Origin: an uncultured Aquimarina sp.
Lineage (GTDB): Bacteria > Bacteroidota > Bacteroidia > Flavobacteriales > Flavobacteriaceae
Assembly: GCF_947492405.1 (NCBI RefSeq)
Contig: NZ_CANLMP010000001.1
Coordinates: 62,001-126,000 of the forward strand
DNA: 64,000 nucleotides
Direction of reading: 5' to 3'
A program made the translations under genes and the position numbers. The notes beneath the pieces are model-generated. The model did not search any database, had not been told where the DNA came from, and saw only the letters and a program-made list of their open reading frames with translations. This document shows, one piece after another, positions 16,596-25,674 of the stretch. Position 1 is the stretch's first letter, and each line of letters begins with the position of its first letter.

Positions 16596-18431
16596 ATGAG
16601 TATAGAAAATAAAGTTCAGATTAAAAACAGAATGATTAAAAAGGCTGCTTCTCTTTGGGGAGTTTCTCCTAATGAAATAGAAAGTTCTTTTGATCCTGTT
16701 GTATCTCTTCTTATTGGCGCTTGTGCATCGGAAATAGAAAAAATTTCTGGTGAAATTGATAATTCTCAGACTAGAATAACGGAGCGATTGATTCAATTAA
16801 TGACTCCGGAGACTTTATATGGATCGAGACCCGCACATGGTATAGTGTATTCTGAACCAATAGAGAAGAAATCGACAATCACGCCAGAACATTTATTGTA
16901 TTATAAGAAAAAAGTAAAGACAAAAAATGCGAGTACTGAACTAAAAAATATATATTTTTCTCCAATTCAGAAAAACGAATTAATTGATGCTACTATTAGT
17001 CGGATGATATGTGGGGATAAGATTTTCGAATTAGAAGGTAAGAGGAAGACGACAAGCTCTTTGTCTTTAAATAGAGGAAGTTCTTTACCGAGTTCTACTT
17101 TATATTTAGGTGTTGCATCAGAGCATGAAAAAATTGCGTTAAAGGATGTGTCCTTTTACTTTGAGTTGTTAGATGTACAAGAGAACGAACTTTTTTATCA
17201 TCATCTCAAAAATGCAAGTTTCTATATAGATGGTAAGTCAGTAGAGGTTTTTCCGGGATATTATAATAGTAATGTTTCAAGACGTATAAATTTAGAATCC
17301 ATATTTGATTATAAGCCAAATAAGACAAGAAATATAGAACAGCAGATAAAGAAGCTGTATAAAAAACACTTTATTTCTATAAAATCAAATATTTCATTAA
17401 GCTCCAAGGCTAAAATACCAGAAGAATTTTCTAACTTTATAAATCTAAAAGATCATGATGATTTAGGAGATTTTAGTTGGATTAAGATTGAGTTTCCAAG
17501 GATTATTAGTGATTCAGTTTTAGAAAGTGTCTATTGTACTTTTAATGCTTTTCCTGCGCTTAATAGAAAGTGGGAAAGTATTTCATATCAATTAAAGGAT
17601 TATATAGATATTGTTCCAATAAGTACGCAGGAATTGTTCCTTGATATAAAATCGATTTCTAATACTTCGGGAAAGGAGTATAGGTTAAGGGAAAATGATT
17701 CCTCAACAGATGATAAAGGTACTTATGTTATTAGAAGGGATAATGTAAGTAAATTAGATTATAGAAAAGCACGAGAGTACTTGATACATTTGATTGAATT
17801 ATTAAAAGATGAAAGTGCTTCTTTTTCTTTTTTTGGAAATGATTTTTTGCAATCTAATATAAACGAACTAAATCAGAATATTTCTTTATTAGAAAAGAAA
17901 GTATCTGATATGAAAAAATCATCAGAAGAGACAAATTATATTTCGGTAAAACCGTACAAGAAGAAAGATACACTTTTGGTAGAATATTGGGTGACTAATG
18001 GTGAAGATGCAAATCAAATTAAATCAGGTAATTCACTAAATATTTATCAGGGAACTGATCTTAAGCAAAAGGGAAGTATGTTCCTAACTTCTACATTTCA
18101 GGGAAAGAATAACCTGGGAATGGAAGAAAGGCTTAATGCATATCGAAGAGCTTTGTTATCTAGAAACCGAATTGTTACTAGAGAAGATGTCAAAGCACTT
18201 TGTTATGAATTATGTAGTAATAAAGTACATGAAGTAAAAGTATCTAAAGGTTTTAAAACCGATATTCATATTTCTAAAGGTCTTATTCCTTGTATAGAAG
18301 TTACGCTTTTGGTAAACCAACAAGAAAAGACTTCATCTGAAGAGTGGGATTCTTTAAAAAGTAATATTTTGTCTATTTTAGAACAGCAATCCCTGAATGT
18401 TTTTCCATATAAGATTACAATAGTAGATTAA
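16596..18431 (+). CDS. tssF: T6SS baseplate protein TssF
   Basis: A 611-residue protein starting MSIENKVQIKNRMIKKAASL; I chose this ATG because it follows the tssE stop by 8 bp, while the longer frame would run back into tssE. Family features are the early helical part with RLIQLMTPETLYGSRPAHGI (Pro and Pro-His motifs), a beta-rich middle and a C-terminal segment EERLNAYRRALLSRNRIVTREDVKAL typical of TssF and of phage baseplate gpJ relatives. TssF forms the baseplate wedge with TssG and TssE around the VgrG hub. Confidence 0.85.
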   Translation: MSIENKVQIKNRMIKKAASLWGVSPNEIESSFDPVVSLLIGACASEIEKISGEIDNSQTRITERLIQLMTPETLYGSRPAHGIVYSEPIEKKSTITPEHLLYYKKKVKTKNASTELKNIYFSPIQKNELIDATISRMICGDKIFELEGKRKTTSSLSLNRGSSLPSSTLYLGVASEHEKIALKDVSFYFELLDVQENELFYHHLKNASFYIDGKSVEVFPGYYNSNVSRRINLESIFDYKPNKTRNIEQQIKKLYKKHFISIKSNISLSSKAKIPEEFSNFINLKDHDDLGDFSWIKIEFPRIISDSVLESVYCTFNAFPALNRKWESISYQLKDYIDIVPISTQELFLDIKSISNTSGKEYRLRENDSSTDDKGTYVIRRDNVSKLDYRKAREYLIHLIELLKDESASFSFFGNDFLQSNINELNQNISLLEKKVSDMKKSSEETNYISVKPYKKKDTLLVEYWVTNGEDANQIKSGNSLNIYQGTDLKQKGSMFLTSTFQGKNNLGMEERLNAYRRALLSRNRIVTREDVKALCYELCSNKVHEVKVSKGFKTDIHISKGLIPCIEVTLLVNQQEKTSSEEWDSLKSNILSILEQQSLNVFPYKITIVD

Positions 18432-18454
18432 TAATATTTTGAAAACAATAAGTA

Positions 18455-19444
18455 ATGAAAACATCAAGTAATACAACGAATTATCATATGGATAAAAGTG
18501 TAGTGTTGTTTTTTATCATAACAATACTGGTAACGGCAACGGTATTTGCCTTTAAATACGTTAATTACACTCCTTGCGAAATTATAGAATTTTCTTACAG
18601 TAAAACTGAAGCTAGAGTAGATGAGTCTATTGAGTTTGAAGATAAAACAATAGGAGCACTTGAGTGGAAATGGGATTTTGGAGATAGTACAGCAACGGAT
18701 ACAAGAAGAAAACTTTTTCATACCTATAAGAAGCCTGGAGAATATACGATTTCATTGATCGTTAATGGTAAATGTCCTAAAATTCAGACTATTACTATTT
18801 TAGAGAAAGAAGAGGTTTTAGATCCTTTAAAGAAAGCTAAGTTTAAAATTCTTACACCAAAAATAAGAGTTGGAGAAAAACTAAAAGTACAGGATAATAC
18901 CTTAGATGCAACATCTTGGGAATGGAATTTTGAAGATGCTGTAGGTGGTAATTCTAAAGAGCAGAATCCTGAGTATGTTTATAGTACAGAGGGTAAGAAG
19001 ACAATTACTTTGATCCCGAATGGAGAGCTTAAATATGCTACTAAGCAAACTATAGAAGTATTGCCTAAGAAAGTAGATCGAGTTCGAAGAGACGAGACAG
19101 TAGTCCGAGAAATATCTACTATTCCGGTGGATCCTATCGGGGATAGCTCTATTGATGTAGATCCTAAAGATGAATTTAAAGCGCCTTTTATAAATGAAAA
19201 ATCATTTAAAGCTAAACTTATTCTTGTTTCAGCAAAGAAAGCAAGTGTTAATGATTTTAAGGAGTATCTATGTAGAAATCTTGACTTACCAATAATAGTG
19301 AACAGAAAGCGAACTACTTTTATTGAGTTTTGTGAGAAAATCAAAGGAAAAGGTATTAAAATAAAGGAATTAGAGTTAACCCGAGAGGATAACAATTGTA
19401 TAAAGAATATTGTACTGAAATATTCTAAAACAAGCATATTTTAA
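18455..19444 (+). CDS. Membrane-anchored double-PKD protein of the T6SS (TssP-like?)
   Basis: A 329-residue protein with one N-terminal membrane helix (about residues 14-32) followed by two PKD-type beta-sandwich domains: one with EWKWDFGDSTATD and HTYKKPGEYTISLIV, the second with TSWEWNFEDAVGG and YVYSTEGKKTITLI. The C-terminal 100 residues form a separate alpha/beta domain. It lies between tssF and tssK, so it is part of the T6SS(iii) machinery, very likely the periplasm-facing envelope part. I believe it corresponds to TssP, but I am not sure of that name and leave the symbol empty. Confidence 0.72.
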   Translation: MKTSSNTTNYHMDKSVVLFFIITILVTATVFAFKYVNYTPCEIIEFSYSKTEARVDESIEFEDKTIGALEWKWDFGDSTATDTRRKLFHTYKKPGEYTISLIVNGKCPKIQTITILEKEEVLDPLKKAKFKILTPKIRVGEKLKVQDNTLDATSWEWNFEDAVGGNSKEQNPEYVYSTEGKKTITLIPNGELKYATKQTIEVLPKKVDRVRRDETVVREISTIPVDPIGDSSIDVDPKDEFKAPFINEKSFKAKLILVSAKKASVNDFKEYLCRNLDLPIIVNRKRTTFIEFCEKIKGKGIKIKELELTREDNNCIKNIVLKYSKTSIF

Positions 19445-19448
19445 AAGG

Positions 19449-20606
19449 ATGGAATTAACGAACAAAAATCATCATCGTGTCAACTGGATTGACGGTATGA
19501 AGATCAATAAAAATCATTTTATTGAAGCGGATAATGCATTTACCAATTTTTCGCAACTAATAGGTTCTAAAGATATTAATGGAATTAATTATGGATTATT
19601 ACCTGATTTAGCAGGCGACGATGCAGTGGATATGGTGTTTTCTATGGACGGTCAGGATACCATAAAAGTGCAGCTTAATAGATGTAGGGCTATAACTAAA
19701 GGTGGTTATATCATAAATATTACACCAGAAATATCTTCTTCTTTAGAACAAAAAGGAAGTATAATCAATACAGAATATAAGATCAATCGTACCGAGGAAG
19801 AGTGTTATATAGTGCTTAGTGTGGATCCTTATGGTAGAATTCCCGTTGGGGATGCAGATCCCGAAGAGGAGCCACCACGACATCCGCATGTGTTACCGGA
19901 ATATAGCCTCAGTGTTATTAATATGGCAGAAGCAAATGAAGAAGAGTTTGGAAAGCATCATATTACAATTGGTAAAATAGAATTTCAAGATGGAGTAGCG
20001 TCTCTGGCAGAAGATTTTATTCCGCCTTGTGTTTCTATCCAAAGTCATCAAGATCTTAGATATATCTATACAGAAATACATACATTTTTTAATGCTATAG
20101 AGAAATATTCTATGAATATTATTCAGAAGATCTATCAAAAAAAACAGTCTAATGAGCTTGCGACTATGGTGTTAACACTAACACAGGGTACTTTGCAGTA
20201 TCTAGGAGGAATGTTGCCAGAATTTAGGTTGTATGATAGACATCTTCCACCTGTTACTATGATTACAAAGCTTATGTCGCTTGCTAGGGTAATCAAAAAT
20301 CATATGGATGTTTATGTGGGTACAGGAAAAGAAGAGTTGTTAAATTATTTATCAGATTGGTGTGACCTTAATCAAGGGGCGTTTGAGAATGTATTGGTAG
20401 AAATGATGGATCTGGAATATCAACATACCGATATTAATAAGGCGCTACATAATGTATCGAGTTTTACAAAATTAATGCTCTCATTATTTAAAAAATTAAA
20501 TGAGCTTGATTATATTGGGAAAAAATCAGATTCTAATATATTTGTTAAGGAAGAAGTTATTGCGAAACCAGATGTTAAAAACAGACGCAGCTTCTTATTA
20601 GATTAA
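19449..20606 (+). CDS. tssK: T6SS baseplate-to-membrane connector TssK
   Basis: A 385-residue protein beginning MELTNKNHHRVNWIDGMKINKNHF, the start pattern of TssK (x-V-x-W-x-x-G-M-x-x-x-x-x-H-F). The N-terminal beta domain is followed by a helical middle (about 200-310) and a C-terminal domain with DLEYQHTDINKALHNV. TssK trimers link the TssF/TssG wedge to the membrane complex. It starts 4 bp after the PKD gene's stop, so the two are tightly coupled. Somewhat shorter than the proteobacterial protein (about 445 residues), as usual for this subtype. Confidence 0.9.
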   Translation: MELTNKNHHRVNWIDGMKINKNHFIEADNAFTNFSQLIGSKDINGINYGLLPDLAGDDAVDMVFSMDGQDTIKVQLNRCRAITKGGYIINITPEISSSLEQKGSIINTEYKINRTEEECYIVLSVDPYGRIPVGDADPEEEPPRHPHVLPEYSLSVINMAEANEEEFGKHHITIGKIEFQDGVASLAEDFIPPCVSIQSHQDLRYIYTEIHTFFNAIEKYSMNIIQKIYQKKQSNELATMVLTLTQGTLQYLGGMLPEFRLYDRHLPPVTMITKLMSLARVIKNHMDVYVGTGKEELLNYLSDWCDLNQGAFENVLVEMMDLEYQHTDINKALHNVSSFTKLMLSLFKKLNELDYIGKKSDSNIFVKEEVIAKPDVKNRRSFLLD

Positions 20607-20633
20607 TGTGTATTTAAATTATAATTTACAGAA

Positions 20634-21152
20634 ATGAAACCAAAAAACAGTAAAGAAAGAAGAAATAGCGTTTTAAAATTTGCCTTACTATTTTTATTTA
20701 CAGTCGCATTAATTGTTACAGCATTCTTTTTTGATTTTGATAGAGTTCCTTTTAAGGAAAATGAAGTACTACGAGAGCGTAAGGCTGTCATAGAAAAAAG
20801 GGTTAAGTTTCAAAAAGACTTTTCTAAAGGAATGTTTACAATAGAAAAATTGATAGATTCTTTGAGTAGACCTGATAAAAAAGAAGATTTATATTATATC
20901 AATAGGTCTTTAGAGTCTGAAATAGGGGATCTGAGTGAAACTATTGATCCGAAAGATACTACATACGCATATAAAATGTATGTGAATATTGTAAGTTCTT
21001 ACAGGCAAATTAAAGAGATGAAAGCCTTGTTGTTAAAACAGGAGGAAGAGGTTAAAAAACTAGAAGAATATAAGACTGCATTGAGAGAAACAAGGGATCA
21101 ATTAGAAAAAGCTAAAACTGATCTGGATTTATGCAGGGCATCTAGAAGATGA
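20634..21152 (+). CDS. tssO: T6SS(iii) membrane protein TssO
   Basis: A 172-residue protein with one N-terminal membrane helix (about residues 15-36, ending FFFDFDRVPF) and a long coiled-coil remainder whose end is strongly heptad-like (KALLLKQEEEVKKLEEYKTA, LEKAKTDLDLC). This is the TssO layout, one of the subtype iii envelope proteins. It is the last gene of the operon that begins with tssE and is followed by a hairpin terminator. Confidence 0.82.
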   Translation: MKPKNSKERRNSVLKFALLFLFTVALIVTAFFFDFDRVPFKENEVLRERKAVIEKRVKFQKDFSKGMFTIEKLIDSLSRPDKKEDLYYINRSLESEIGDLSETIDPKDTTYAYKMYVNIVSSYRQIKEMKALLLKQEEEVKKLEEYKTALRETRDQLEKAKTDLDLCRASRR

Positions 21153-21196
21153 TAGAATTTTTGGTATATAGCTAAAATGATAAATAGCTGGTAAAT

Positions 21197-21231
21197 AAAA
21201 AAGTGTATGATTTTTTCATACACTTTTTTAT
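21197..21231. terminator. Bidirectional terminator between tssO and the M61 peptidase gene
   Basis: AAAAAAGTGTATGA pairs with TCATACACTTTTTT around a short T-rich loop. It serves both converging genes and marks the right boundary of the T6SS locus. Confidence 0.85.
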
Positions 21232-21249
21232 TAGTAAGATTATAGCGAA

Positions 21250-23058
21250 TTATTTAGCCTTTAACCAATTTTCTCTTTTTAGTAAAGCTTTTTTACTAGG
21301 TTTAGAGAATTGAGTAATTTCTACTTGAGGATTAACGCCGAACTTAACAAGTGCTTTTTTCTCTTTATCTAACCTTCTATAAACAATAGTTGCTTTTTTA
21401 CCGGGTTTATATTTTTTTAAAACCTCATTAAATTGATCGATATCAGAAAAAGATTGATTGTCGATCGCTACAATTACATCTCCTTTTTCTAAACCGATAT
21501 CATAGGCAGGAGTTCCTTTCTTTACATATTTTGATATCACTGCATTATCATCCTCATTAAATACTATTTCTACTCCTAAATAAGACTCTTTACTATTCGT
21601 TTTTGGATAGATCGCTACAGATCCTAATAGTTTTTTAAAATCAGGAGTTTGACTATCAAAAATATACTTCTCAAAGAAATCATCCGCAAAAGATTCTCCG
21701 GCATATTCTCTCAATGTAAAAAACAAATTCTCTATAGTATATGGTATTTCTGTTTTTCCATATTTGGTCCAGACCAATTTTAGATAATCATCTAAGTTTA
21801 AATCATCTTTGTCTCTTAAGGATAAATCTAATGCAAGGCCTAACATACTTCCGTATGAATAATAAGATACAAATGTATTGTCTCTATTAGTAGGATCCAC
21901 AGATGTAGCTGCATCAACAAAAGGAGCTTGAAAACTCATTTCTATGGGATTGAAATATTGCAGGGCAGGAGAGTTCCATACATAATTATATGTCTTGCTC
22001 AAACTTTCTATATATTGATCCTGTGTCATAATACCGGCTCTGCAGAGAATAAGATTTGTATAATAGCTCGTAAAGCCTTCTGCAAACCATAATTCACCAG
22101 ACATATTTGCTTCTTCAAAATCAAAAGGCTCTAATGAGTTAGGACGAATACGTTCTACATTCCAGGCATGAAAAAATTCATGAGCGACTGTACCAATATT
22201 TTTTTCCATTCCTCCATCTGCAAGACTTCTTGTGCTTGTTAGGACTGTAGAATTTCGATGTTCCATACCGTCACCAGAAACTTGAGGCATGTAACTAGCT
22301 AAGAATGTATATTCTCCATAATCGAAATTTGGATAATCTCCGAAAACCGCTTTTTCTTGTTCAACAATCTTTTTTATTTGTTCGAAATATTGATCTGCTT
22401 CTTCTTCGGTACCTTGATGAAGTAATGCGAGTTTTATAGTATACTCAGTTCCTCCAGAAGCTACTTTAAATTCCTTAATGGTGTGATTACTTATCTGAGC
22501 CGGACTATCCATAAGGTACTGTAGGTCAGGAGCTAAAAACTTGTTACCTCCTAAAGGAATCAGTTGTGTTGCAACTTTCCAATTAAGATCTTCTCTTACT
22601 TGATATGTAACTTGTACCGGACGATCTTTTAATGTTGGAACAAACATAAAAGTTGCTGGCATATTAAGGTGTGCGTGTGTTTCGTCTATCTGTGAGTAGG
22701 TTCCATCAGCTCTATCTGCAAACAATGTATAAGAAACATTAAGAGTTCCATCATGTCCAGATGCATCCCATTGATGAGGGTTAGGTCTTGTTACAGTGAC
22801 ATCCTTTCCTTTACTGTCTGTGATTTTGACATTATATACATTTTTTGCAAATTCATGTAGTGCATATCTACCAGGAGAAGTTCTACTCATTCTTAGAGAA
22901 ATAGTACCACTTTCCAAATTAGTAAATACTGCTTCAATTTGAGCTTCGTGATGTACAGCATTTTTAAAAGAAATTTGGTATTCATTTCTTACCTGAGTAT
23001 ACCCAGCTTGAAAAACAAAAAGAAATAAAACAAAAAGAAAAAATCGAAAAGATTTCAT
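21250..23058 (-). CDS. M61-family aminopeptidase with PDZ domain
   Basis: A 602-residue exported protein with a cleavable signal peptide (FFLFVLFLFVFQAGYTQ). It has an N-terminal beta domain, then a thermolysin-like catalytic domain with HEFFHAWNVERIRP (zinc site HExxH, about residue 290) and GELWFAEGFTSYY (third ligand Glu). A PDZ domain lies near the C terminus (GVEIVFNEDDNAVISKYVKKG and GLEKGDVIVAIDN). The family is the glycyl aminopeptidase group M61, acting in the periplasm. It stands alone on the minus strand and converges with tssO. Confidence 0.93.
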   Translation of the reverse strand: MKSFRFFLFVLFLFVFQAGYTQVRNEYQISFKNAVHHEAQIEAVFTNLESGTISLRMSRTSPGRYALHEFAKNVYNVKITDSKGKDVTVTRPNPHQWDASGHDGTLNVSYTLFADRADGTYSQIDETHAHLNMPATFMFVPTLKDRPVQVTYQVREDLNWKVATQLIPLGGNKFLAPDLQYLMDSPAQISNHTIKEFKVASGGTEYTIKLALLHQGTEEEADQYFEQIKKIVEQEKAVFGDYPNFDYGEYTFLASYMPQVSGDGMEHRNSTVLTSTRSLADGGMEKNIGTVAHEFFHAWNVERIRPNSLEPFDFEEANMSGELWFAEGFTSYYTNLILCRAGIMTQDQYIESLSKTYNYVWNSPALQYFNPIEMSFQAPFVDAATSVDPTNRDNTFVSYYSYGSMLGLALDLSLRDKDDLNLDDYLKLVWTKYGKTEIPYTIENLFFTLREYAGESFADDFFEKYIFDSQTPDFKKLLGSVAIYPKTNSKESYLGVEIVFNEDDNAVISKYVKKGTPAYDIGLEKGDVIVAIDNQSFSDIDQFNEVLKKYKPGKKATIVYRRLDKEKKALVKFGVNPQVEITQFSKPSKKALLKRENWLKAK

Positions 23059-23459
23059 TAATAGTAGTTTTGGTTAAAAGATTCGTGCTTTTGTAAACGG
23101 CAAAATTAAAAAATAATTAGTAACCGAAGCGTAATTAGGAAAGTTCTAAATGTTAATGGGGCCTGAAATGGTTTAAAAGAAATAAGTTTTGAAATCATAA
23201 CAGAACTCAAAAATACAACAAACTCTTAATTGCACAAATATTAGTAGAGGAAATTGATTGTAACATCAGAAGAGTGTGTAAATTACTTCGTTCAGAAACA
23301 GAATATGTTAATTTTTGTTTAACTAATAGTGTAAAAAGTTAAACAATTACGTAGCTTTGATTTTGTAAGTTTATTAATCACTTTGATGATGTTAATGATT
23401 TCCTTTCTGATATTTCAATAAAAAAATCAACTACATCTTCAAAATACAATAAAAATCAA
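23059..23459. other. Gap between the divergent M61 and folE genes
   Basis: A 401-bp divergent intergenic stretch. I see no open frame, RNA gene or strong repeat. A TAGCTTTG sequence near 23350 fits TAnnTTTG and could be the folE promoter, with a leader of about 100 nt; no proper -33 box is visible. Confidence 0.35.
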
Positions 23460-24158
23460 ATGAAAATAGGGACAGAAACATTATTAAGATCTAATGGGTA
23501 CAATTTAAAAGGTTTTTCTATTGATGATATAGGTGACGATCATATCAGTACTGGTATGGAAACTCCAATGAAGAAGAATGCTTTTGAGATGTCTGATGCA
23601 GAAAAAAAAGAGCGTATAGCCAACTTATTTGGAGAGATTATGGATGTAATGGGATTAGATTTAACAGATGATTCGCTAAAAGGAACACCTAATCGTGTAG
23701 CTAAAATGTATATTGAGGAGATTTTTTCAGGATTAAATCCTAAGAACAAACCTAAGGTAGCATTGTTTGATAATAAGTACAAATACAATCAGATGCTTGT
23801 AGAAAAGAATATTACATTTTATTCTAATTGTGAGCATCACTTTGTGCCAATAATTGGTAAAGCACACATTGCATATATTTCATCAGGCAAAGTAATTGGA
23901 TTGTCAAAACTTAATCGTATTGTGCAGTATTTTGCTAAACGTCCTCAGGTGCAAGAAAGATTGACTAATCAAATAGCAATGGAGCTAAAGCAGATTTTAA
24001 AAACTGAAGATATTGCTGTTATTATAGATGCAAAACATTTATGTGTTTCTTCTAGGGGTATTAAGGATGATACTTCTGCAACAGTAACTTCGTATTATGG
24101 AGGCGTTTTCAATACAGCAGATAAAATTGCAGAACTGCAGAATTACATAAATAACTGA
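23460..24158 (+). CDS. folE: GTP cyclohydrolase I (FolE)
   Basis: A 232-residue enzyme that converts GTP to 7,8-dihydroneopterin triphosphate, the first step of folate and tetrahydropterin synthesis. Catalytic and zinc-binding features are complete: NCEHHFVPIIGKAHIAYI (zinc Cys and His), GLSKLNRIVQYFAKRPQVQE and HLCVSSRGIKDDTSATVT (second zinc Cys). An N-terminal extension of about 45 residues precedes the core, as in many Bacteroidota. Because the RibA half of the protein at 48466-49617 is degenerate, this is the only intact GTP cyclohydrolase in the window. Confidence 0.96.
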   Translation: MKIGTETLLRSNGYNLKGFSIDDIGDDHISTGMETPMKKNAFEMSDAEKKERIANLFGEIMDVMGLDLTDDSLKGTPNRVAKMYIEEIFSGLNPKNKPKVALFDNKYKYNQMLVEKNITFYSNCEHHFVPIIGKAHIAYISSGKVIGLSKLNRIVQYFAKRPQVQERLTNQIAMELKQILKTEDIAVIIDAKHLCVSSRGIKDDTSATVTSYYGGVFNTADKIAELQNYINN

Positions 24159-24192
24159 TTTATTCATTTAAGACAAAGAGCTCTTATTAAAT

Positions 24193-24822
24193 ATGCATTA
24201 TACAAAAGAACAGATAACTTCGATGGATCGTGTACAGCGACTTAAAATAATAAATGCTGTATCAGGTATTAAACCTGCAAACCTTATTGGAACGATAGCT
24301 GATGATGGAAAAACTAATGTTGCAATATTTAGTTCTGTAATTCACTTAGGAAGTGACCCTGCACTTATGGGATTTATTATGAGACCAGTTGGAGAAGTTC
24401 CTCGCCATACTTATGAAAATATTTTGCAAAATGCCCAATATACAATTAACCATGTGGACAGATCTTTTGTTAAAAACGCCCATTATACTTCTGCTAAGTT
24501 AGATCGAAATGATTCCGAGTTTGAAAAATGTGGATTGAATGAAGAATACATATCTGGATTTGATGCTCCTTTTGTTAAAGAAAGTCAACTTAAGATAGGT
24601 TTGCAATTCGTAGAGGCTATAAATATTCGTCTTAACGGTACTATTTTAATGATAGGCGAAATAAAGCATTTAATAATTCCAGAAAAGATGATTGGAGATT
24701 ATTTAGATTTGGACTTAAGCATAACTAATACGGTTGGTATTTCAGGATTGAATACCTATTATGCTTTGGAAAAGATTGCAGAGTACCCTTATGCCAGAGC
24801 AGCTGAATTACCTGATTTCTAA
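24193..24822 (+). CDS. Flavin reductase family protein (FMN-binding split barrel)
   Basis: A 209-residue protein with the split-barrel pattern: KPANLIGTIADDGKTNVAIFSSVIHLG at the FMN-binding edge, FIMRPVGEVPRHTYENI and YTINHVDRSFV. Such proteins bind FMN and reduce it, or act as flavin-dependent oxidoreductases; the substrate cannot be told. It follows folE by 34 bp on the same strand and is followed directly by a small membrane protein gene and DUF2452, an arrangement I recall from other flavobacteria. Confidence 0.85.
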   Translation: MHYTKEQITSMDRVQRLKIINAVSGIKPANLIGTIADDGKTNVAIFSSVIHLGSDPALMGFIMRPVGEVPRHTYENILQNAQYTINHVDRSFVKNAHYTSAKLDRNDSEFEKCGLNEEYISGFDAPFVKESQLKIGLQFVEAINIRLNGTILMIGEIKHLIIPEKMIGDYLDLDLSITNTVGISGLNTYYALEKIAEYPYARAAELPDF

Positions 24823-24827
24823 ATATA

Positions 24828-24992
24828 ATGAATCTTACTATAGTTAAGTTGTTTTTCGATGTTGGATTATTTATTCTGATCTGGATCGTACAACTCATTG
24901 TGTATCCAAGTTTTATTTATATCCAAAGGGTAGATTTAAATGTTCTCGACAAAAACAGATTACACATAATAAAATTTCAAAAAGATAAATGA
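24828..24992 (+). CDS. Small membrane protein, possibly truncated
   Basis: A 54-residue frame starting MNLTIVKLFFDVGLFILIWI, with one hydrophobic helix (about residues 8-30) and a basic tail. It starts 5 bp after the flavin reductase stop, and its TGA overlaps the ATG of the DUF2452 gene (ATGA at 24989-24992), so it looks translated as part of this operon. The N terminus resembles a longer flavobacterial integral membrane protein of about 140 residues in the same position; if so, this copy has lost the later helices. That comparison is from memory. Confidence 0.5.
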   Translation: MNLTIVKLFFDVGLFILIWIVQLIVYPSFIYIQRVDLNVLDKNRLHIIKFQKDK

Positions 24993-25390
24993 TGAGCGAT
25001 AAAAAACCAGATCAAGTAGTTTATAATGAAGAAGAAAATCGTTATGAGGCAGCATTAAAACCTTATGCAACAGATGTCGGTGCTCCCGTGATAACCATTC
25101 CAGATACCGTAGCTTGGAAAAATACAAATGTCCATAAGGTTAATAAACAAGTAAAAGCTAAGTATGATGAGTTAAGAGCACAGTATGATGTTTTGATTGA
25201 GAAGTTTGAGTATAATAATTTAGTTTACAATGCTAAATTTACTTTTGAACCCATAGTCGGGGAAGTGTATCATCTTTATAGAAATAGAAAAGAAGAACCA
25301 TTTTTGTCTATTATAGCTCCATCCGAATGTAGTTTTGATCACTTAGGTACCTTTAGATTAAATGCGGATAAAATGTGGGAGCGTTTATAG
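24989..25390 (+). CDS. DUF2452 family protein
   Basis: A 133-residue soluble protein with the family pattern: KPDQVVYNEEENRYEA at the start, YATDVGAPVITIPDTVAWK, then a long helix and a C-terminal beta sheet with NLVYNAKFTFEPIVGEVYHLY and HLGTFRLNADKMWERL. Function unknown. Its coupled ATGA start places it in the operon with the flavin reductase. The last 218 bp of the gene recur almost exactly at 28741-28959. Confidence 0.85.
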   Translation: MMSDKKPDQVVYNEEENRYEAALKPYATDVGAPVITIPDTVAWKNTNVHKVNKQVKAKYDELRAQYDVLIEKFEYNNLVYNAKFTFEPIVGEVYHLYRNRKEEPFLSIIAPSECSFDHLGTFRLNADKMWERL

Positions 25391-25391
25391 T
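25173..25391 (+). repeat. Direct repeat, copy 1 (3' end of the DUF2452 gene)
   Basis: 219 bp matching 28741-28959 with no gaps and six substitutions by eye (about 97% identity). Identity ends one base after the stop codon. The offset between copies is exactly 3568 bp. Confidence 0.95.
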
Positions 25392-25674
25392 GTAGTACTG
25401 GTAAAAATAAGATAAGTTCGTTCTGTTAACGATTTTTTTGGGAGAAAGAATGATTATTTTCAATCATCTATGATTTAGGATAGGGACTTTTAATTAAGTT
25501 CTTTGATCTATGACTTGTATTATCTTTTGATTTTAGCTGCCTATTAGAATTTTATTCCAAAGACACCTAAAATCAAAAAATGCTCCAACCTAAAGTCTGT
25601 AGGTGTCTTAGGTTATGAAAATCTTAAAAACCCAAAATATAAGGGGAAGATAATAGTAAGTTGATATTTCATAT
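25392..25674. other. Non-coding junction after the first DUF2452 copy
   Basis: A 283-bp stretch without a supported gene. Interleaved inverted repeats are visible: GATTTTAG near 25535 with CTAAAATC near 25568, and AGACACCTA near 25560 with TAGGTGTCT near 25601. They may fold as alternative hairpins or mark a rearrangement joint. Confidence 0.4.
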
